Numbered from the stretch's first letter, positions 8,497 to 18,186 are shown. The stretch is DNA of 64,000 nt from Sphingobacterium corticibacterium (GCF_004208525.1 NZ_SGIT01000001.1:1922001-1986000), one strand, 5' to 3'. Notes: generated by a model from the sequence alone, not told the origin. A program made the numbers and translations.

Positions 8497-10167
8497 ATGA
8501 TCATGACGAAAAATCTACTATTGATTTCGGCTACCACTACGTTGTTTTTATCCTGCCAACCGGGTGGAACAGATAGTCACCATACGGATGGGCTTGATTC
8601 CATCGCGTTAGCAGCAATTACGGAAGATACATATCGAACACATGTTACGAAACTTTCCTCGGATGAGTTTCTCGGTCGGAAGCCTTTCACAAAAGGCGAT
8701 ACATTGACCGTACAATATATTGAACAGCAATTCAAAGATTTAGGGTTACAACCGGGCAACGGCGATTCTTACTTTCAGGAAGTGCCTTTGGTTGAGATCG
8801 CTTCCGAGCCTAAGAATAAAGTATTGACGTTCAAAAGTGAAACAGGTACGCTGTCTGCAAATTATCTTGATGATTATGTTATTGGAAGCCGACGTCTACA
8901 AAACGATATCGACGTAGCCGAATCGGAATTGGTCTTCGTCGGGTTTGGTATCGTTGCTCCAGAGTTTGACTGGAACGATTACGAAGGGCTGGATGTAAAA
9001 GGCAAAACAGTCGTAGCCATGGTGAGCGATCCGGGTCGATATGATAAAAGCTTATTTAAAGCGGATACCATGACTTATTATGGCCGTTGGAAATACAAGT
9101 ATGAAGAAGCTGCCCGACAAGGTGCGACCGGTATTCTGTTGATACATGAAACCGAGGCCGCGAGTTACGGCTGGAACGTGGTACGATCGGGATGGTCGGG
9201 ACCACAACTAGACTTAATATCGGAAGATAACGGCACTTCATTTTCCGAATTTGAAGGGTGGATTTCCAATGAAACCGCGAAGAAGCTCTTTCAACTAGCG
9301 GATATATCGCCGAATGTAATGGAAGAAGCTAAGAAACCGGGATTTAAGGCTATACCGTTACATGTCAGCACGTCCGTAGGTATTCACAATACGTTCCGAA
9401 AATCAACCTCTAATAATGTTATTGCGAAATTGAAAGGCGCAAAGAGACCAGATGAAGTTATTATTTATACGGCACATTGGGATCACTTGGGTGTAGGTGA
9501 GCCTGTTGATGGAGACACTATTTATAATGGCGCCATTGATAACGCCGCCGGTGTAGCCGCCCTGTTTGAAATCGCAAAGGCTTTCCAAGCGGCAAAAGCA
9601 CAACCGGAACGTTCGATTATATTCCTGGCTGTAACATCGGAAGAAGAAGGCCTACTTGGATCAGCTTATTATGCTCAACACCCTATCTATCCGTTGAATA
9701 AAACTGTCGCTAATCTCAATATGGATGCTTTCAGCGCATTAGGCGCGACCAAAGATGTTTCCGTGGTGGGTATCGGACAAACAGAAATCGAGGATTATGT
9801 AGAAAAATCAGCCGCCAAATTTGGTCGTGTGATGAAAGGAGAAAGTGATCCAACGTCAGGCGGTTTCTATCGATCTGACCATTTCAATTTTGTAAAAGCT
9901 GGTGTTCCGGGTCTTTTTATGGGTGCGGGAAGCGAACTTTTATCTACCGACACGGTGGATATTGAACGCCGGAGAGAAGCCCTGGCCGGAAGATACCATA
10001 CGGTAACGGACGAGGTAGATGAAAACTGGGATTTCAGCGGTATCATAGCGGATATACGTCTATTCTTCGACATTGGGTATACGATGAGTATGGAAAGTAC
10101 GTTCCCGAATTTTAAAGCAAAGTCGGAATTTAAGGAATTGGGCGATAAACGTCTAAAGGGGTTATAA
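8497..10167 (+). CDS. M28 family zinc aminopeptidase with PA domain, lipoprotein
   Basis: A secreted, probably lipidated peptidase of 556 residues (LISATTTLFLSC lipobox, Cys near residue 20). A PA insert domain (~140-290) sits inside the M28 peptidase fold. Zinc-site motifs are all present: TAHWDHLG (His, ~327), GAIDNAAGVA (Asp), TSEEEGLLGS (catalytic Glu and ligand Glu), LNMDAF (Asp) and RSDHFNF (His). This is the co-catalytic di-zinc set, so it should be active on the N-terminus of peptides in the periplasm or at the cell surface. An ATG two codons downstream is an equal alternative start. Confidence 0.93.
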   Translation: MIMTKNLLLISATTTLFLSCQPGGTDSHHTDGLDSIALAAITEDTYRTHVTKLSSDEFLGRKPFTKGDTLTVQYIEQQFKDLGLQPGNGDSYFQEVPLVEIASEPKNKVLTFKSETGTLSANYLDDYVIGSRRLQNDIDVAESELVFVGFGIVAPEFDWNDYEGLDVKGKTVVAMVSDPGRYDKSLFKADTMTYYGRWKYKYEEAARQGATGILLIHETEAASYGWNVVRSGWSGPQLDLISEDNGTSFSEFEGWISNETAKKLFQLADISPNVMEEAKKPGFKAIPLHVSTSVGIHNTFRKSTSNNVIAKLKGAKRPDEVIIYTAHWDHLGVGEPVDGDTIYNGAIDNAAGVAALFEIAKAFQAAKAQPERSIIFLAVTSEEEGLLGSAYYAQHPIYPLNKTVANLNMDAFSALGATKDVSVVGIGQTEIEDYVEKSAAKFGRVMKGESDPTSGGFYRSDHFNFVKAGVPGLFMGAGSELLSTDTVDIERRREALAGRYHTVTDEVDENWDFSGIIADIRLFFDIGYTMSMESTFPNFKAKSEFKELGDKRLKGL

Positions 10168-10211
10168 GTGAGAAGAAATTAAGAGAGAGAATAATTTAAA
10201 TACAAACAAAC

Positions 10212-10640
10212 ATGTTAACAGGAATGAAACATCTACATTCGACGCTGGCTATTGTACTATTGCTGGCATTGGTAATTGCCATTGTAATTACAGCAGTCAA
10301 TTATTTCAAGGCAAACCCATACAACCGCAAAATAGCATTGATTGGACTAATCAGTGCACACCTTCAGCTTATTGTCGGGTTAGTTATCTATTTCGTTTCC
10401 CCTCTCGGGATACAGAGTTTCTCCGGAGAAAACATGAGCAACAGCTTATCCAGATTATATTTTTTAGAGCATCCGCTGATGATGCTTATTGGGATTGTAC
10501 TGGTTACTATCGGTTATTCAAAAGCAAAAAGAGCAACCGAGGATTATGCCGCCAATAGGACGGTGTTCATTATGTACACTATTGGCTTAATTGTATTTTT
10601 ATCCCGTATTCCCTGGAGTACCTGGTCGCTTTTAGCATAA
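10212..10640 (+). CDS. Four-helix integral membrane protein, function unknown
   Basis: A 142-residue protein with four clear transmembrane segments (about residues 8-28, 42-64, 84-103, 118-140). The second, with AHLQLIVGLVIYFVSP, and the third, with LEHPLMMLIGIVLVTIGY, carry a His each. Conserved His residues in such four-helix bundles recall cytochrome b561-like heme proteins, but no heme-binding pattern can be claimed. Proteins like this are common and unnamed in Bacteroidota. It follows the M28 peptidase by 44 bases and is probably cotranscribed; a strong terminator follows. Confidence 0.75.
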   Translation: MLTGMKHLHSTLAIVLLLALVIAIVITAVNYFKANPYNRKIALIGLISAHLQLIVGLVIYFVSPLGIQSFSGENMSNSLSRLYFLEHPLMMLIGIVLVTIGYSKAKRATEDYAANRTVFIMYTIGLIVFLSRIPWSTWSLLA

Positions 10641-10643
10641 TAA

Positions 10644-10679
10644 AACAAAAGCCCGGACGAAAATGTCCGGGCTTTTGTT
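10644..10679. terminator. Strong bidirectional terminator
   Basis: A perfect 15-base stem (arms 10644-10658 and 10665-10679, core AGCCCGGAC/GTCCGGGCT) with loop GAAAAT. It ends in TTTTGTTT on the plus strand and mirrors this on the minus strand, between two convergent genes. Confidence 0.92.
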
Positions 10680-10702
10680 TATTCATTATCGAAAAAGAAA
10701 AC

Positions 10703-10963
10703 TTAGTTTTTGTTTTTACCAAATCCTAAAATATCGAATACCACTTTAAATGCAATGATAGATGCAACAATCATCAATATGTTTGCTATCAAAGAAAACA
10801 GAAAGGTCATCTGATCCAAGGAAGGTAAAACATCGGGAACAAATCGGATGAATACACCTGCCAGGCCAATAACAATAGCGACCGTTAGTTGCACATAATA
10901 TTCCGTGCGATTTGCGTTGTTGTCTGTCTTTTTTGCGGGTCTTGTAGACACTGTATTTTCCAT
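10703..10963 (-). CDS. Small two-helix membrane protein, function unknown
   Basis: An 86-residue protein with a polar N-terminus (~25 residues, basic) and two hydrophobic segments (TVAIVIGLAGVFIRFVP and LFSLIANILMIVASIIAFKVV), ending in a short basic tail. No family is recognised. It is expected in the inner membrane. A TATATTTG box lies on the minus strand at 10997-10990, 26 bases before the ATG. The strong terminator at 10644-10679 closes the unit. Confidence 0.65.
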   Translation of the reverse strand: MENTVSTRPAKKTDNNANRTEYYVQLTVAIVIGLAGVFIRFVPDVLPSLDQMTFLFSLIANILMIVASIIAFKVVFDILGFGKNKN

Positions 10964-11038
10964 ATCAGTCTTAATCTTTTTTATTTTGACAAATATATCA
11001 CTTTTTTCTTATTATTGCAGCGGAGATTTTAATCTAAC

Positions 11039-11572
11039 GTGAAGTACATCACCTGCATACTGGCTTTTATTTTTTTTTCCGTTGCATCAGCGCAGGCGCA
11101 ACCGCAACGCATCGATAATTTTATCGTTAAGGAAAATCTTACGCAAAATAGCAAGCTTGCCATCATCGCATTGGATAGTGCGGAGCAGCCTTTAGAAAGA
11201 ATCAACGGGACGTTTGTTTTTAATCTAAATGGTTTCCAACAAAACCTCCAATTTCACGATGGAGTTGCAGTTGTACAACAGCCGGTAGAATCCTCTACAT
11301 TTGTTTTCTTCAAACACAAAAATCAGGAAAATACAGTCAGCAAGCTATACTACATCCATAAGAAAGATAAGGAACTGAAGCCATTTAAAATTAACGGTTT
11401 GCTACTATTACTTATTCCACTGGCCATCCTACTGATAGCTTACCTATTTAGACGGTTTCTCGTGACCTTTGTCATCATAGCCATCGTATACGCCTATTTC
11501 CACTTTGCTAAAGGACTTGATCTTTCTACAATTATGGAAAGTATACTGGATGCGCTGAAAAGCTTGATCTAG
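11039..11572 (+). CDS. Exported/membrane protein with two C-terminal helices, function unknown
   Basis: 177 residues from a GTG start. A signal peptide (ILAFIFFSVASAQAQ) is followed by a soluble beta-rich part of about 100 residues (periplasmic). Two adjacent transmembrane segments lie at ~122-160 (GLLLLLIPLAILLIAYLF and FVIIAIVYAYFHF), then a short amphipathic tail. No family is recognised. Its stop codon overlaps that of tamL by four bases on the opposite strand, so the two transcripts converge tail to tail. Confidence 0.6.
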   Translation: MKYITCILAFIFFSVASAQAQPQRIDNFIVKENLTQNSKLAIIALDSAEQPLERINGTFVFNLNGFQQNLQFHDGVAVVQQPVESSTFVFFKHKNQENTVSKLYYIHKKDKELKPFKINGLLLLLIPLAILLIAYLFRRFLVTFVIIAIVYAYFHFAKGLDLSTIMESILDALKSLI

Positions 11573-13920
11573 AATGGCAACCCCACACTAAAATTATATT
11601 GGATAAAATTATAACGATCGGGGCGATGGGTTTCATAAAAATTCCGTTTAAACTCCCGGCTATTAAAGAACTCCTTAATGACCCACTGCTCGCCTTTGGC
11701 AAATTGCGGATCCTTTACTTTCAACCCGGCATCCAGTCGGATAATAAAATAATCCATATCCAACCGCAGCCCAAATCCTGTACCGAGCGCTATCTGCGAA
11801 AGAAATTCATTAGCTTTGAAGGTACCATTGGTCGTAATCTCGTTATCTCTGAGCAACCAGATATTTCCGGCATCAAGAAACGTTGCACCGTTCAGCTTTG
11901 CGCCCATAAAATTATTCAATATCCGGAATCTATACTCGGCATTCGCTTCTAGTTTAAGTTCACCCAGTTGATCGAGGTTTCGCAAATTTAGCCTTAACGC
12001 TTCTGGTAAGCCTGCCCGATTATAGCTACCCGGCCCTAATGTACGTGCTTGCCAAGCCCGGATTCCGTTCATGCCTCCTCCAAAGAAACTTTTTTCAAAG
12101 ATCAATAAACGAGAATTGTTGCCATAAGGAACAGCAACTCCGCCATTAAATCGTAGTACAAATTGTTTGTTTCCCCCCAAATGACGATACCATCGGTAGT
12201 CAACTTCTGTTTTCGCAAACTGCAGATAAGGTACCCCAAACAACAAACGCTCCCCTTCCGGTGACCTTTCCAACTTCAATACATCACTTAACAAGTCTAA
12301 TACGTTTCCGCTGCTTTCCAATCCGATACGGAAATAGTTGAAATTTTCTCTAGTCAACAGTTTCGCAGCATTGTAGGTATAGTTATATTGCGCACTTAAA
12401 CCAAAATACTCCCGATTATTGCTTCTAACGTATAATAAATACCCTTCATCTTCCAATTGCCGTTGAAAGGCATCGTCTAATCTTCCCACCCGATACTCCA
12501 CAGACACGGGGGTTAAACTATGTTGCGAACGGGGGCTCGTATACCATATATAATTTAACGAGTTGGTAAAATATCTATTGGAATAAGTTTGATCCTGTTG
12601 AAAAAATTGCAATGTACTGGAAAAGGTCGTTCGTGGCAGCCCATAGGTTCCCGTGCTGGAATTTTCAAAAGGCGTCATCAAACGTGGAATAATAAGGTTG
12701 ACACCTACCTGAAAATCGTTATTAAAAATCTTATTCGCTAAGTTCCCTTCCAAACGGGGATCAAATAACACCCCGTATCGCATCTTTACTTCCAGTTGTT
12801 CCGCGCCGCCAAATACATTGCGATGCGAAAATGTATTTCCCACATTAAAACCACTCATCCCGGAACTAAACGTAAACTCTCCTTCCACTTGGTTAGCCAT
12901 AACCGGACGAGGCGTCAGTTCATAAAACGTATTCAAACGGTCGCTCCCCGTTTTTTGATGGTTGATCTTCACATTTCTAAAACCATTCATTTCATAAAGA
13001 CGGTCATAAGACTGATTCTCTTTTTTGAGATTATAACGCATGCCCGGTCTTAAATACATATATCGGGACAAAGGCTTTAGCCGAAAGCGCCCGGTTTCGT
13101 CATTATAGGAAATATGTAGATTGGTGTCTACTGCCGAATGTGGCATCCGAGTCCCGACCTGTCCGTATGGCAATATAATGCGTACAAACACACTGTCGAT
13201 GTGATAAACGGTATGCCCTGTGCTATCCGTTGGATCCTGGATTTCTACGTGAAGATCAGCCTGTTTCGCCACCACATTCGTGTCAATACCTACACGCATA
13301 TATTGTCGAAGATAATCGTAGTATCCGCGTTCTTTCAGCTTTTCATAAAGTTGTTCCCGTTCCTGAAGCAAATCCGCACTATCAAACTGCTTTCCTGTTT
13401 TAGCCAGTGACTTTGATCTTACCTCCCGTGCATATATCTCCTCAATCACCGGATCGTCAGCACGATAGTGGATGGCACCAAACCGAAATGGCTGTCCTAA
13501 CGCAACGTTAAAATCAATATGGGCTTTCTTTTTTTTCACATGCACTTGCGGTATCACGAATGCACTAAAATAGCCTTTCGTTTGGAGATAGCGATTAATC
13601 TGTTGTGCAGAAAGCTCCACCAAGGACGAATCAAGCACATGGGGCGGTTCGCCCACATTCCGCCTATTTTCCAATTTATATCGTCCTCCTCGGGTATTGA
13701 ACAAATTGTATATGGTGAGATTTAGTCTCGAATTCGGCTTAATTTCATTCGATATATACGCTGTTGCACTTTCTTTTATCTCCGGGGGAACGCCCGTGAC
13801 ATCCACATCCGTCACCAATGCCTGCCCCTCTTCTAAGTATCTTGCCGAACGACAGGATGCAAAAAATAGCAACAAAAGCATTATACTTGCACAAACAAAA
13901 AAACGGTACTTCTTAATCAT
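11569..13920 (-). CDS. tamL: TamL-type lipidated Omp85 protein (BamA/TamA family)
   Basis: An outer membrane lipoprotein of 783 residues: lipobox LLLLFFASC, then POTRA-like repeats (~30-300; for example YLQTKGYFSAFVIPQVHV and LYEKLKERGYYDYLRQYM), then an Omp85 barrel from ~340 to the terminal ...VGLPF with its final Phe. The barrel contains GGMNGIRAW, the Omp85 loop-6 (L/V)RG(Y/F)-like region. In Bacteroidota the TamA homologue is a lipoprotein (TamL) thought to work with an inner membrane TamB; no tamB is in this window. It diverges from the RNA methyltransferase with only six bases between start codons. Confidence 0.88.
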   Translation of the reverse strand: MIKKYRFFVCASIMLLLLFFASCRSARYLEEGQALVTDVDVTGVPPEIKESATAYISNEIKPNSRLNLTIYNLFNTRGGRYKLENRRNVGEPPHVLDSSLVELSAQQINRYLQTKGYFSAFVIPQVHVKKKKAHIDFNVALGQPFRFGAIHYRADDPVIEEIYAREVRSKSLAKTGKQFDSADLLQEREQLYEKLKERGYYDYLRQYMRVGIDTNVVAKQADLHVEIQDPTDSTGHTVYHIDSVFVRIILPYGQVGTRMPHSAVDTNLHISYNDETGRFRLKPLSRYMYLRPGMRYNLKKENQSYDRLYEMNGFRNVKINHQKTGSDRLNTFYELTPRPVMANQVEGEFTFSSGMSGFNVGNTFSHRNVFGGAEQLEVKMRYGVLFDPRLEGNLANKIFNNDFQVGVNLIIPRLMTPFENSSTGTYGLPRTTFSSTLQFFQQDQTYSNRYFTNSLNYIWYTSPRSQHSLTPVSVEYRVGRLDDAFQRQLEDEGYLLYVRSNNREYFGLSAQYNYTYNAAKLLTRENFNYFRIGLESSGNVLDLLSDVLKLERSPEGERLLFGVPYLQFAKTEVDYRWYRHLGGNKQFVLRFNGGVAVPYGNNSRLLIFEKSFFGGGMNGIRAWQARTLGPGSYNRAGLPEALRLNLRNLDQLGELKLEANAEYRFRILNNFMGAKLNGATFLDAGNIWLLRDNEITTNGTFKANEFLSQIALGTGFGLRLDMDYFIIRLDAGLKVKDPQFAKGEQWVIKEFFNSREFKRNFYETHRPDRYNFIQYNFSVGLPF

Positions 13921-13926
13921 TAAGCA

Positions 13927-14682
13927 ATGTTATCAAAAGCGCAAATTAGTTTAATTACGTCATTGCAACATAAAAAGTTTCGCAAACAGCATGGACTTTT
14001 TATTGTCGAGGGTGTGAAGTCAGTACTCGAATTTCTCTCTTCTGATTACCAAGTTCACAGCTTATACACCACGGCGGAAGCTCGAACAAAAATGGGTAAT
14101 TTACCGCAAAAATTAAAATGTATAACGATTACCACCGCGGAAATTCAAAAAATTTCCGTTTTGACCAATCCACAAGGGGTACTGGCGCTCGTTCATCTTC
14201 CGACAGTAGAAAGCTTCGACTGGGCTCTTTTACGACAACAGCACAATTTATTGCTGGATGACATACAAGATCCGGGAAATTTAGGAACCATCATTCGAAC
14301 AGCGGAGTGGTTCGGCATTAACCATATTGTTTGTTCTATGGGTACTGTTGATGCTTTCAATCCTAAAGTTGTACAAGCAACAATGGGTTCGTTGGCTCGT
14401 GTTAAAATTTCTTATACACCTTTGGCAGGTTTCATCGATCAATCCGAAATGCCTACTTTTGGCGCGTTGCTTGAAGGAAAATCCATCTATAAAACCGACT
14501 TTGGAAATGCCGGACTGATCATCATGGGAAATGAAGGAAATGGCATCAGCGATGAAATTGTAGAGAAAATAGATCATCCGATTACCATTCCACGTATTGG
14601 ACAGGCAGAATCACTAAATGTAGCCGTTGCCTCCACGATTTTCTGTTCTGAAATCGCAAGACAAAAATCGGAGCATGGATAA
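13927..14682 (+). CDS. SpoU/TrmH-family RNA 2'-O-methyltransferase
   Basis: A 251-residue SPOUT methyltransferase. An N-terminal substrate-binding domain (FRKQHGLFIVEGVKSVLEFL, ~19-40) is followed by the three SPOUT motifs: DDIQDPGNLGTIIRTAEWFG (motif 1), LIIMGNEGNGIS (motif 2) and PRIGQAESLNVAVAST (motif 3, forming the trefoil knot). It methylates a ribose in rRNA or tRNA using S-adenosylmethionine. It resembles RlmB/TsnR-like enzymes, but the target nucleotide cannot be assigned. It overlaps the MFS gene by eight bases. Confidence 0.92.
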   Translation: MLSKAQISLITSLQHKKFRKQHGLFIVEGVKSVLEFLSSDYQVHSLYTTAEARTKMGNLPQKLKCITITTAEIQKISVLTNPQGVLALVHLPTVESFDWALLRQQHNLLLDDIQDPGNLGTIIRTAEWFGINHIVCSMGTVDAFNPKVVQATMGSLARVKISYTPLAGFIDQSEMPTFGALLEGKSIYKTDFGNAGLIIMGNEGNGISDEIVEKIDHPITIPRIGQAESLNVAVASTIFCSEIARQKSEHG

Positions 14683-15859
14683 GCAGGCGGACAACACCAG
14701 GTCGATATATACGTTACCTTTTATTTTATTGTGTCTGAGCTCGCTTCTGTTTTGTGCAAGCTTCAACATGATTATCCCCGAATTGCCGAACTATCTTAGC
14801 CAGATGGGCGGTGCAGAACACAAGGGATTGATTATTGCGCTTTTTACATTAACAGCCGGCATATCACGTCCTTTCAGTGGTAAACTGACAGACCGTTGGG
14901 GACGCGTACCGGTAATGGCCATCGGTTCTATGGTGTGTTTTGTCTGTGGCTTCCTCTATCCTATTCTCAGTTCGGTAGCCGGCTTTTTCTTTCTCCGGCT
15001 TATCCACGGTTTTTCGACAGGCTTCAAGCCTACTGCAACGGCGGCCTACATCGCAGACATCATTCCACAAAACCGGTGGGGCGAAGCCTTGGGCATGCAT
15101 GGACTTGCGTTCGCAATTGGCAGTGCCATTGGTCCTGCTATCGGCAGCTACATCGCTAAAGATCAGGGTATCGATGCGATGTTTTATTGCTCATCCGCTT
15201 TTGCACTGTTGTCCATTCTCATCGTCATACGTATGGGAGAAACATTGCCTGACAAACGAAAATTCTCTTGGAGCATGCTTCGGATCAATCGACGGGAAAT
15301 CATTGAATGGCGAGCCATTCCCGCCGGTGTCGTGACACTGCTCTCTTATTCCGGATACGGTGTTATTCTCACATTGATACCAGATTGGAGCGACCATTTA
15401 GGTATCAGCAACAAAGGATTATTTTTTACGGCCTACACCTTAGCCTCTATTGGTATTCGCTTTATCTCCGGCAAAGTGTCAGATCGTTATGGCCGAATAC
15501 GTGTGATGTATGTCGGGATTGTTATTATTTCTATTTCATTGTTGCTCCTCGGCTTAGGCAGCTCTGTAAATGGTTTAATTCTAGGTGCTATTGTGTATGG
15601 CATAGGGGGCGGTATTCTCTCACCAGCTGTCAATGCCTGGACCATAGACCTCAGCTTGCCGCAACACCGGGGAAAAGCGATGGCTACGATGTACATTGCT
15701 TTAGAAATAGGTATCGGTGGAGGCGCACTGCTAGCCGGATATATTTATCATGATGAGATTAGCAAAATTCCCATTATATTTATACTCAATAGTGTTATTA
15801 TATTTTTAGCTTTTTTTTATGTGCTGCATTGGGATATAAAAAACAAAAGAAGAACTTAA
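14675..15859 (+). CDS. MFS transporter, drug:H+ antiporter-like
   Basis: A 394-residue inner membrane transporter with about 12 hydrophobic segments. Loop 2-3 carries the MFS signature GKLTDRWGRVPVM and its second-half copy GKVSDRYGRIRVMY between helices 8 and 9. This favours the DHA1-like proton-driven efflux group; the substrate is unknown. The ATG at 14675 was chosen because it follows the end of the methyltransferase domain; the frame is open 16 codons further upstream inside that gene. The eight-base overlap implies coupled translation. Confidence 0.9.
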   Translation: MDKQADNTRSIYTLPFILLCLSSLLFCASFNMIIPELPNYLSQMGGAEHKGLIIALFTLTAGISRPFSGKLTDRWGRVPVMAIGSMVCFVCGFLYPILSSVAGFFFLRLIHGFSTGFKPTATAAYIADIIPQNRWGEALGMHGLAFAIGSAIGPAIGSYIAKDQGIDAMFYCSSAFALLSILIVIRMGETLPDKRKFSWSMLRINRREIIEWRAIPAGVVTLLSYSGYGVILTLIPDWSDHLGISNKGLFFTAYTLASIGIRFISGKVSDRYGRIRVMYVGIVIISISLLLLGLGSSVNGLILGAIVYGIGGGILSPAVNAWTIDLSLPQHRGKAMATMYIALEIGIGGGALLAGYIYHDEISKIPIIFILNSVIIFLAFFYVLHWDIKNKRRT

Positions 15860-15890
15860 TCGTTTTCACTTACAATTAAGAAGCCGTAAC

Positions 15891-17153
15891 ATGGACAATA
15901 ATTCAAAAAAATACCCCTATTCGCTCGACTTAGCATCGAGCCTGATCGCTATGGCACTTTTGCTGGCTTTCATGTACGTGACGCAAAGTGTCCTCGTGCC
16001 TTTGCTGTTTTCTATTCTGATATCGATTTCCTTGTTCCCACTAGCCCGTTTCTTTGAACGTCTTCGCTTGGGCAAAGCGTTTGCCGCTATACTTTCCGTA
16101 CTTATCGCTATCGCGATCATTTGGGCAATTGGTTGGTTTATCGTCCATCAAAGTATTATTATCGGTAAAGATGCCTCTGCTATAACCGCGAAGGTCGTCT
16201 CGGTACTAGAACGTGCACAAGCTTGGGTTGAACAAAGTTTCGGCATTGAGCGCAGCGAGATTATGAATCAACTGCGGGACCAAGGGAATAAGATGGCTTC
16301 CAACGCGGGCAGCGTAGTTACGGCGACCTTCGGGTCAATTGGTAACATGGTTGCGGGCGTTGTTTTGGTACCGTTGTTTAGTTTTTTTCTATTGTACTAT
16401 CGCGTTTTTTTTCGAGAATTCTTTTTTAGGGCATTCAAAAGTGTTCCGCACACTAAGGTGGACACTACACTGAACAAAATATATGATGTCGTACAAAGTT
16501 ACCTGTTAGGGTTGATAACGGTGATGGGTATTGTGGCTGTGCTGAATACCGTTGGGTTGATGGTTATGGGAATCGAGTACGCTTGGTTTTTTGGCACGCT
16601 AGCCTCATTGTTGATGCTTCTTCCTTATATCGGAATTGCCATCGGCTCTATTTTACCAGCCTTGTTTGCTTTAGCTGTAAAAGACAGTGCTTGGTATGCT
16701 ATCGGGGTTGTCGCCTGGTTTCAAGTTGTACAGTTTTTGGAAGGAAACATTATCACACCTAATATTGTAGGTAGTAAAGTTAGCATCAATCCGCTCATGG
16801 CGATTATCGCTATCCTTTTAGGGGGTATGTTATTCGGACTCTCCGGTTTAATACTCGCGCTGCCGTTAACGGCCACTATTAAAGTCCTTTTCGACGCTAT
16901 TCCGTCTATGGAAGCCTTTGGCTTCCTCATTGGCGAACCCGAAAAAGAACACCTCAAAAGAAACTCGACACAGATTTTACTCATGAAATGGGGAGTTGTC
17001 AGAAAACCTAAGAGTTCGAAAAAGGTAGCGGTCGAAATGGAAGTTGACACCGAGACCGTCCCGGAGACTATTACGATGAAATACAAGGAAATCCATGAAT
17101 CGGAAGAGCTACCGAAAGATGACGACGATGTTGACGCTAATGCAAAATCTTAA
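15891..17153 (+). CDS. AI-2E family (PerM/YdiK-like) transporter
   Basis: 420 residues with about eight hydrophobic segments: two pairs at the N-terminus, a soluble stretch (~95-140, FGIERSEIMNQLRDQGNKMA), then a C-terminal block including LVPLFSFFLLYYRVFF, GLITVMGIVAVLN, LLPYIGIAIGSILPA and EGNIITPNIVGSKVSINPL. This last motif is diagnostic of the AI-2E/PerM superfamily. Members include TqsA (AI-2 export) and Na+/H+ antiporters; the substrate is not predictable. The last ~55 residues are charged and probably cytoplasmic. It follows the MFS gene by 31 bases. Its 3' end overlaps holA by 17 bases, tail to tail. Confidence 0.9.
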   Translation: MDNNSKKYPYSLDLASSLIAMALLLAFMYVTQSVLVPLLFSILISISLFPLARFFERLRLGKAFAAILSVLIAIAIIWAIGWFIVHQSIIIGKDASAITAKVVSVLERAQAWVEQSFGIERSEIMNQLRDQGNKMASNAGSVVTATFGSIGNMVAGVVLVPLFSFFLLYYRVFFREFFFRAFKSVPHTKVDTTLNKIYDVVQSYLLGLITVMGIVAVLNTVGLMVMGIEYAWFFGTLASLLMLLPYIGIAIGSILPALFALAVKDSAWYAIGVVAWFQVVQFLEGNIITPNIVGSKVSINPLMAIIAILLGGMLFGLSGLILALPLTATIKVLFDAIPSMEAFGFLIGEPEKEHLKRNSTQILLMKWGVVRKPKSSKKVAVEMEVDTETVPETITMKYKEIHESEELPKDDDDVDANAKS

Positions 17154-18147
17154 ATACCAGCTCGCGGATAATTTCTCCATTTTCGGTAAAAGGCCCTATA
17201 TCGAGACCTTTTGTTTTTAAGTCATACGTACTTAAATAATGGATGACTTCAAACGTCTTTTTCCGATTGAAGTTTCGTGCAGCCATCTCATATTCCTTTA
17301 AAAAGAAGGTATGTACACCAAGTTGTTTTGCAGCAACCTGCGGAGATTTGTCGGGTAGATAGTGATATTTTAGAATCTTTGTAAAATAATTACCCAAATT
17401 ACCGATAACGACCGGTAATGGATTCGATTTCGGATTTGCCGCGAAATAGTCGACAATTTGCATCGCTTTCACCACATTGCGCCTAGCTAGAGCGGATTGC
17501 AGTTCGAAGACATTAAAATCTTTACTGATGCCTATATTCTGTTCGATATGTAAGGGTTGGATCTCTTGCTCTTGCGGAACGTTTAAAATCAGCTTATTGA
17601 TTTCATTGGCGATTTTAGACAAATCCGTCCCCAGGTATTCGGTCATCATAGCAGCTGCTTGCGGATGAATTTGCCGTTGAACGCTGTGAAATTGCGCTGT
17701 AACCCACTCCCCTATCTTGTTCTCATAAAGCTTAGCGGATTCGAGGACGATGCCGCTTTTTTCAAAAGCCTTGTAGATTTTCTTCCGTTTATCGAATTTA
17801 CTATACTTGTATGCAAATACCAATATGGTAGTAGGTGTTAGATTTTCAAGGTATTTGAGTAATAATTCTTCTTCGGTTTTCCATTTTAGGTCCTGCGCCT
17901 CTTTGATAATAATCAACTGATGATCACTCATCATCGGATAACGCTTTGCCGCATTGACGATATTCACCATGCTGGTATCTTTTCCATACAAGATGGTTTG
18001 ATCGAAACCTTTTTGGGCATCATTCAGTACCTGTTCTTCCAACGCATCGCTTATCAAATCAATATAATAAGATTCGTCTCCATGAAGGAGGTATACGGGA
18101 CTGTATTTTCTTTTTTTTATATCGGAGAGGATTGTATTTGCATTCAT
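17137..18147 (-). CDS. holA: DNA polymerase III subunit delta
   Basis: The delta subunit opens the sliding clamp within the clamp loader. The 336 residues have the family layout: an N-terminal AAA-like domain beginning YSPVYLLHGDESYYIDLISD, an interior MSDHQLIIIKEAQDLKW and LVFAYKYSKFDKRKKIYKA, then the helical collar domain with NFNRKKTFEVIHYLSTYDL near the end. Delta lacks a functional Walker A, as here (LHGDESYYID in place of GxxGxGKT). An HsdR-N-like gene diverges 39 bases upstream; this pairing is common in Bacteroidota. Confidence 0.93.
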   Translation of the reverse strand: MNANTILSDIKKRKYSPVYLLHGDESYYIDLISDALEEQVLNDAQKGFDQTILYGKDTSMVNIVNAAKRYPMMSDHQLIIIKEAQDLKWKTEEELLLKYLENLTPTTILVFAYKYSKFDKRKKIYKAFEKSGIVLESAKLYENKIGEWVTAQFHSVQRQIHPQAAAMMTEYLGTDLSKIANEINKLILNVPQEQEIQPLHIEQNIGISKDFNVFELQSALARRNVVKAMQIVDYFAANPKSNPLPVVIGNLGNYFTKILKYHYLPDKSPQVAAKQLGVHTFFLKEYEMAARNFNRKKTFEVIHYLSTYDLKTKGLDIGPFTENGEIIRELVFKILH

Positions 18148-18150
18148 ACC

Positions 18151-18183
18151 TTGCGAAAATACGGTTTTAAATTTTTACTTTTG
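18151..18183 (+). promoter_or_regulatory. Promoter of the HsdR-N-like gene (TTG ... TACTTTTG)
   Basis: TACTTTTG (18176-18183) exactly matches TAnnTTTG and ends 3 bases before the ATG at 18187, with TTG at 18151-18153 upstream (22-base spacing, slightly long). The predicted start point falls on or next to the start codon, so the mRNA would be leaderless. Confidence 0.55.
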
Positions 18184-18186
18184 TGT

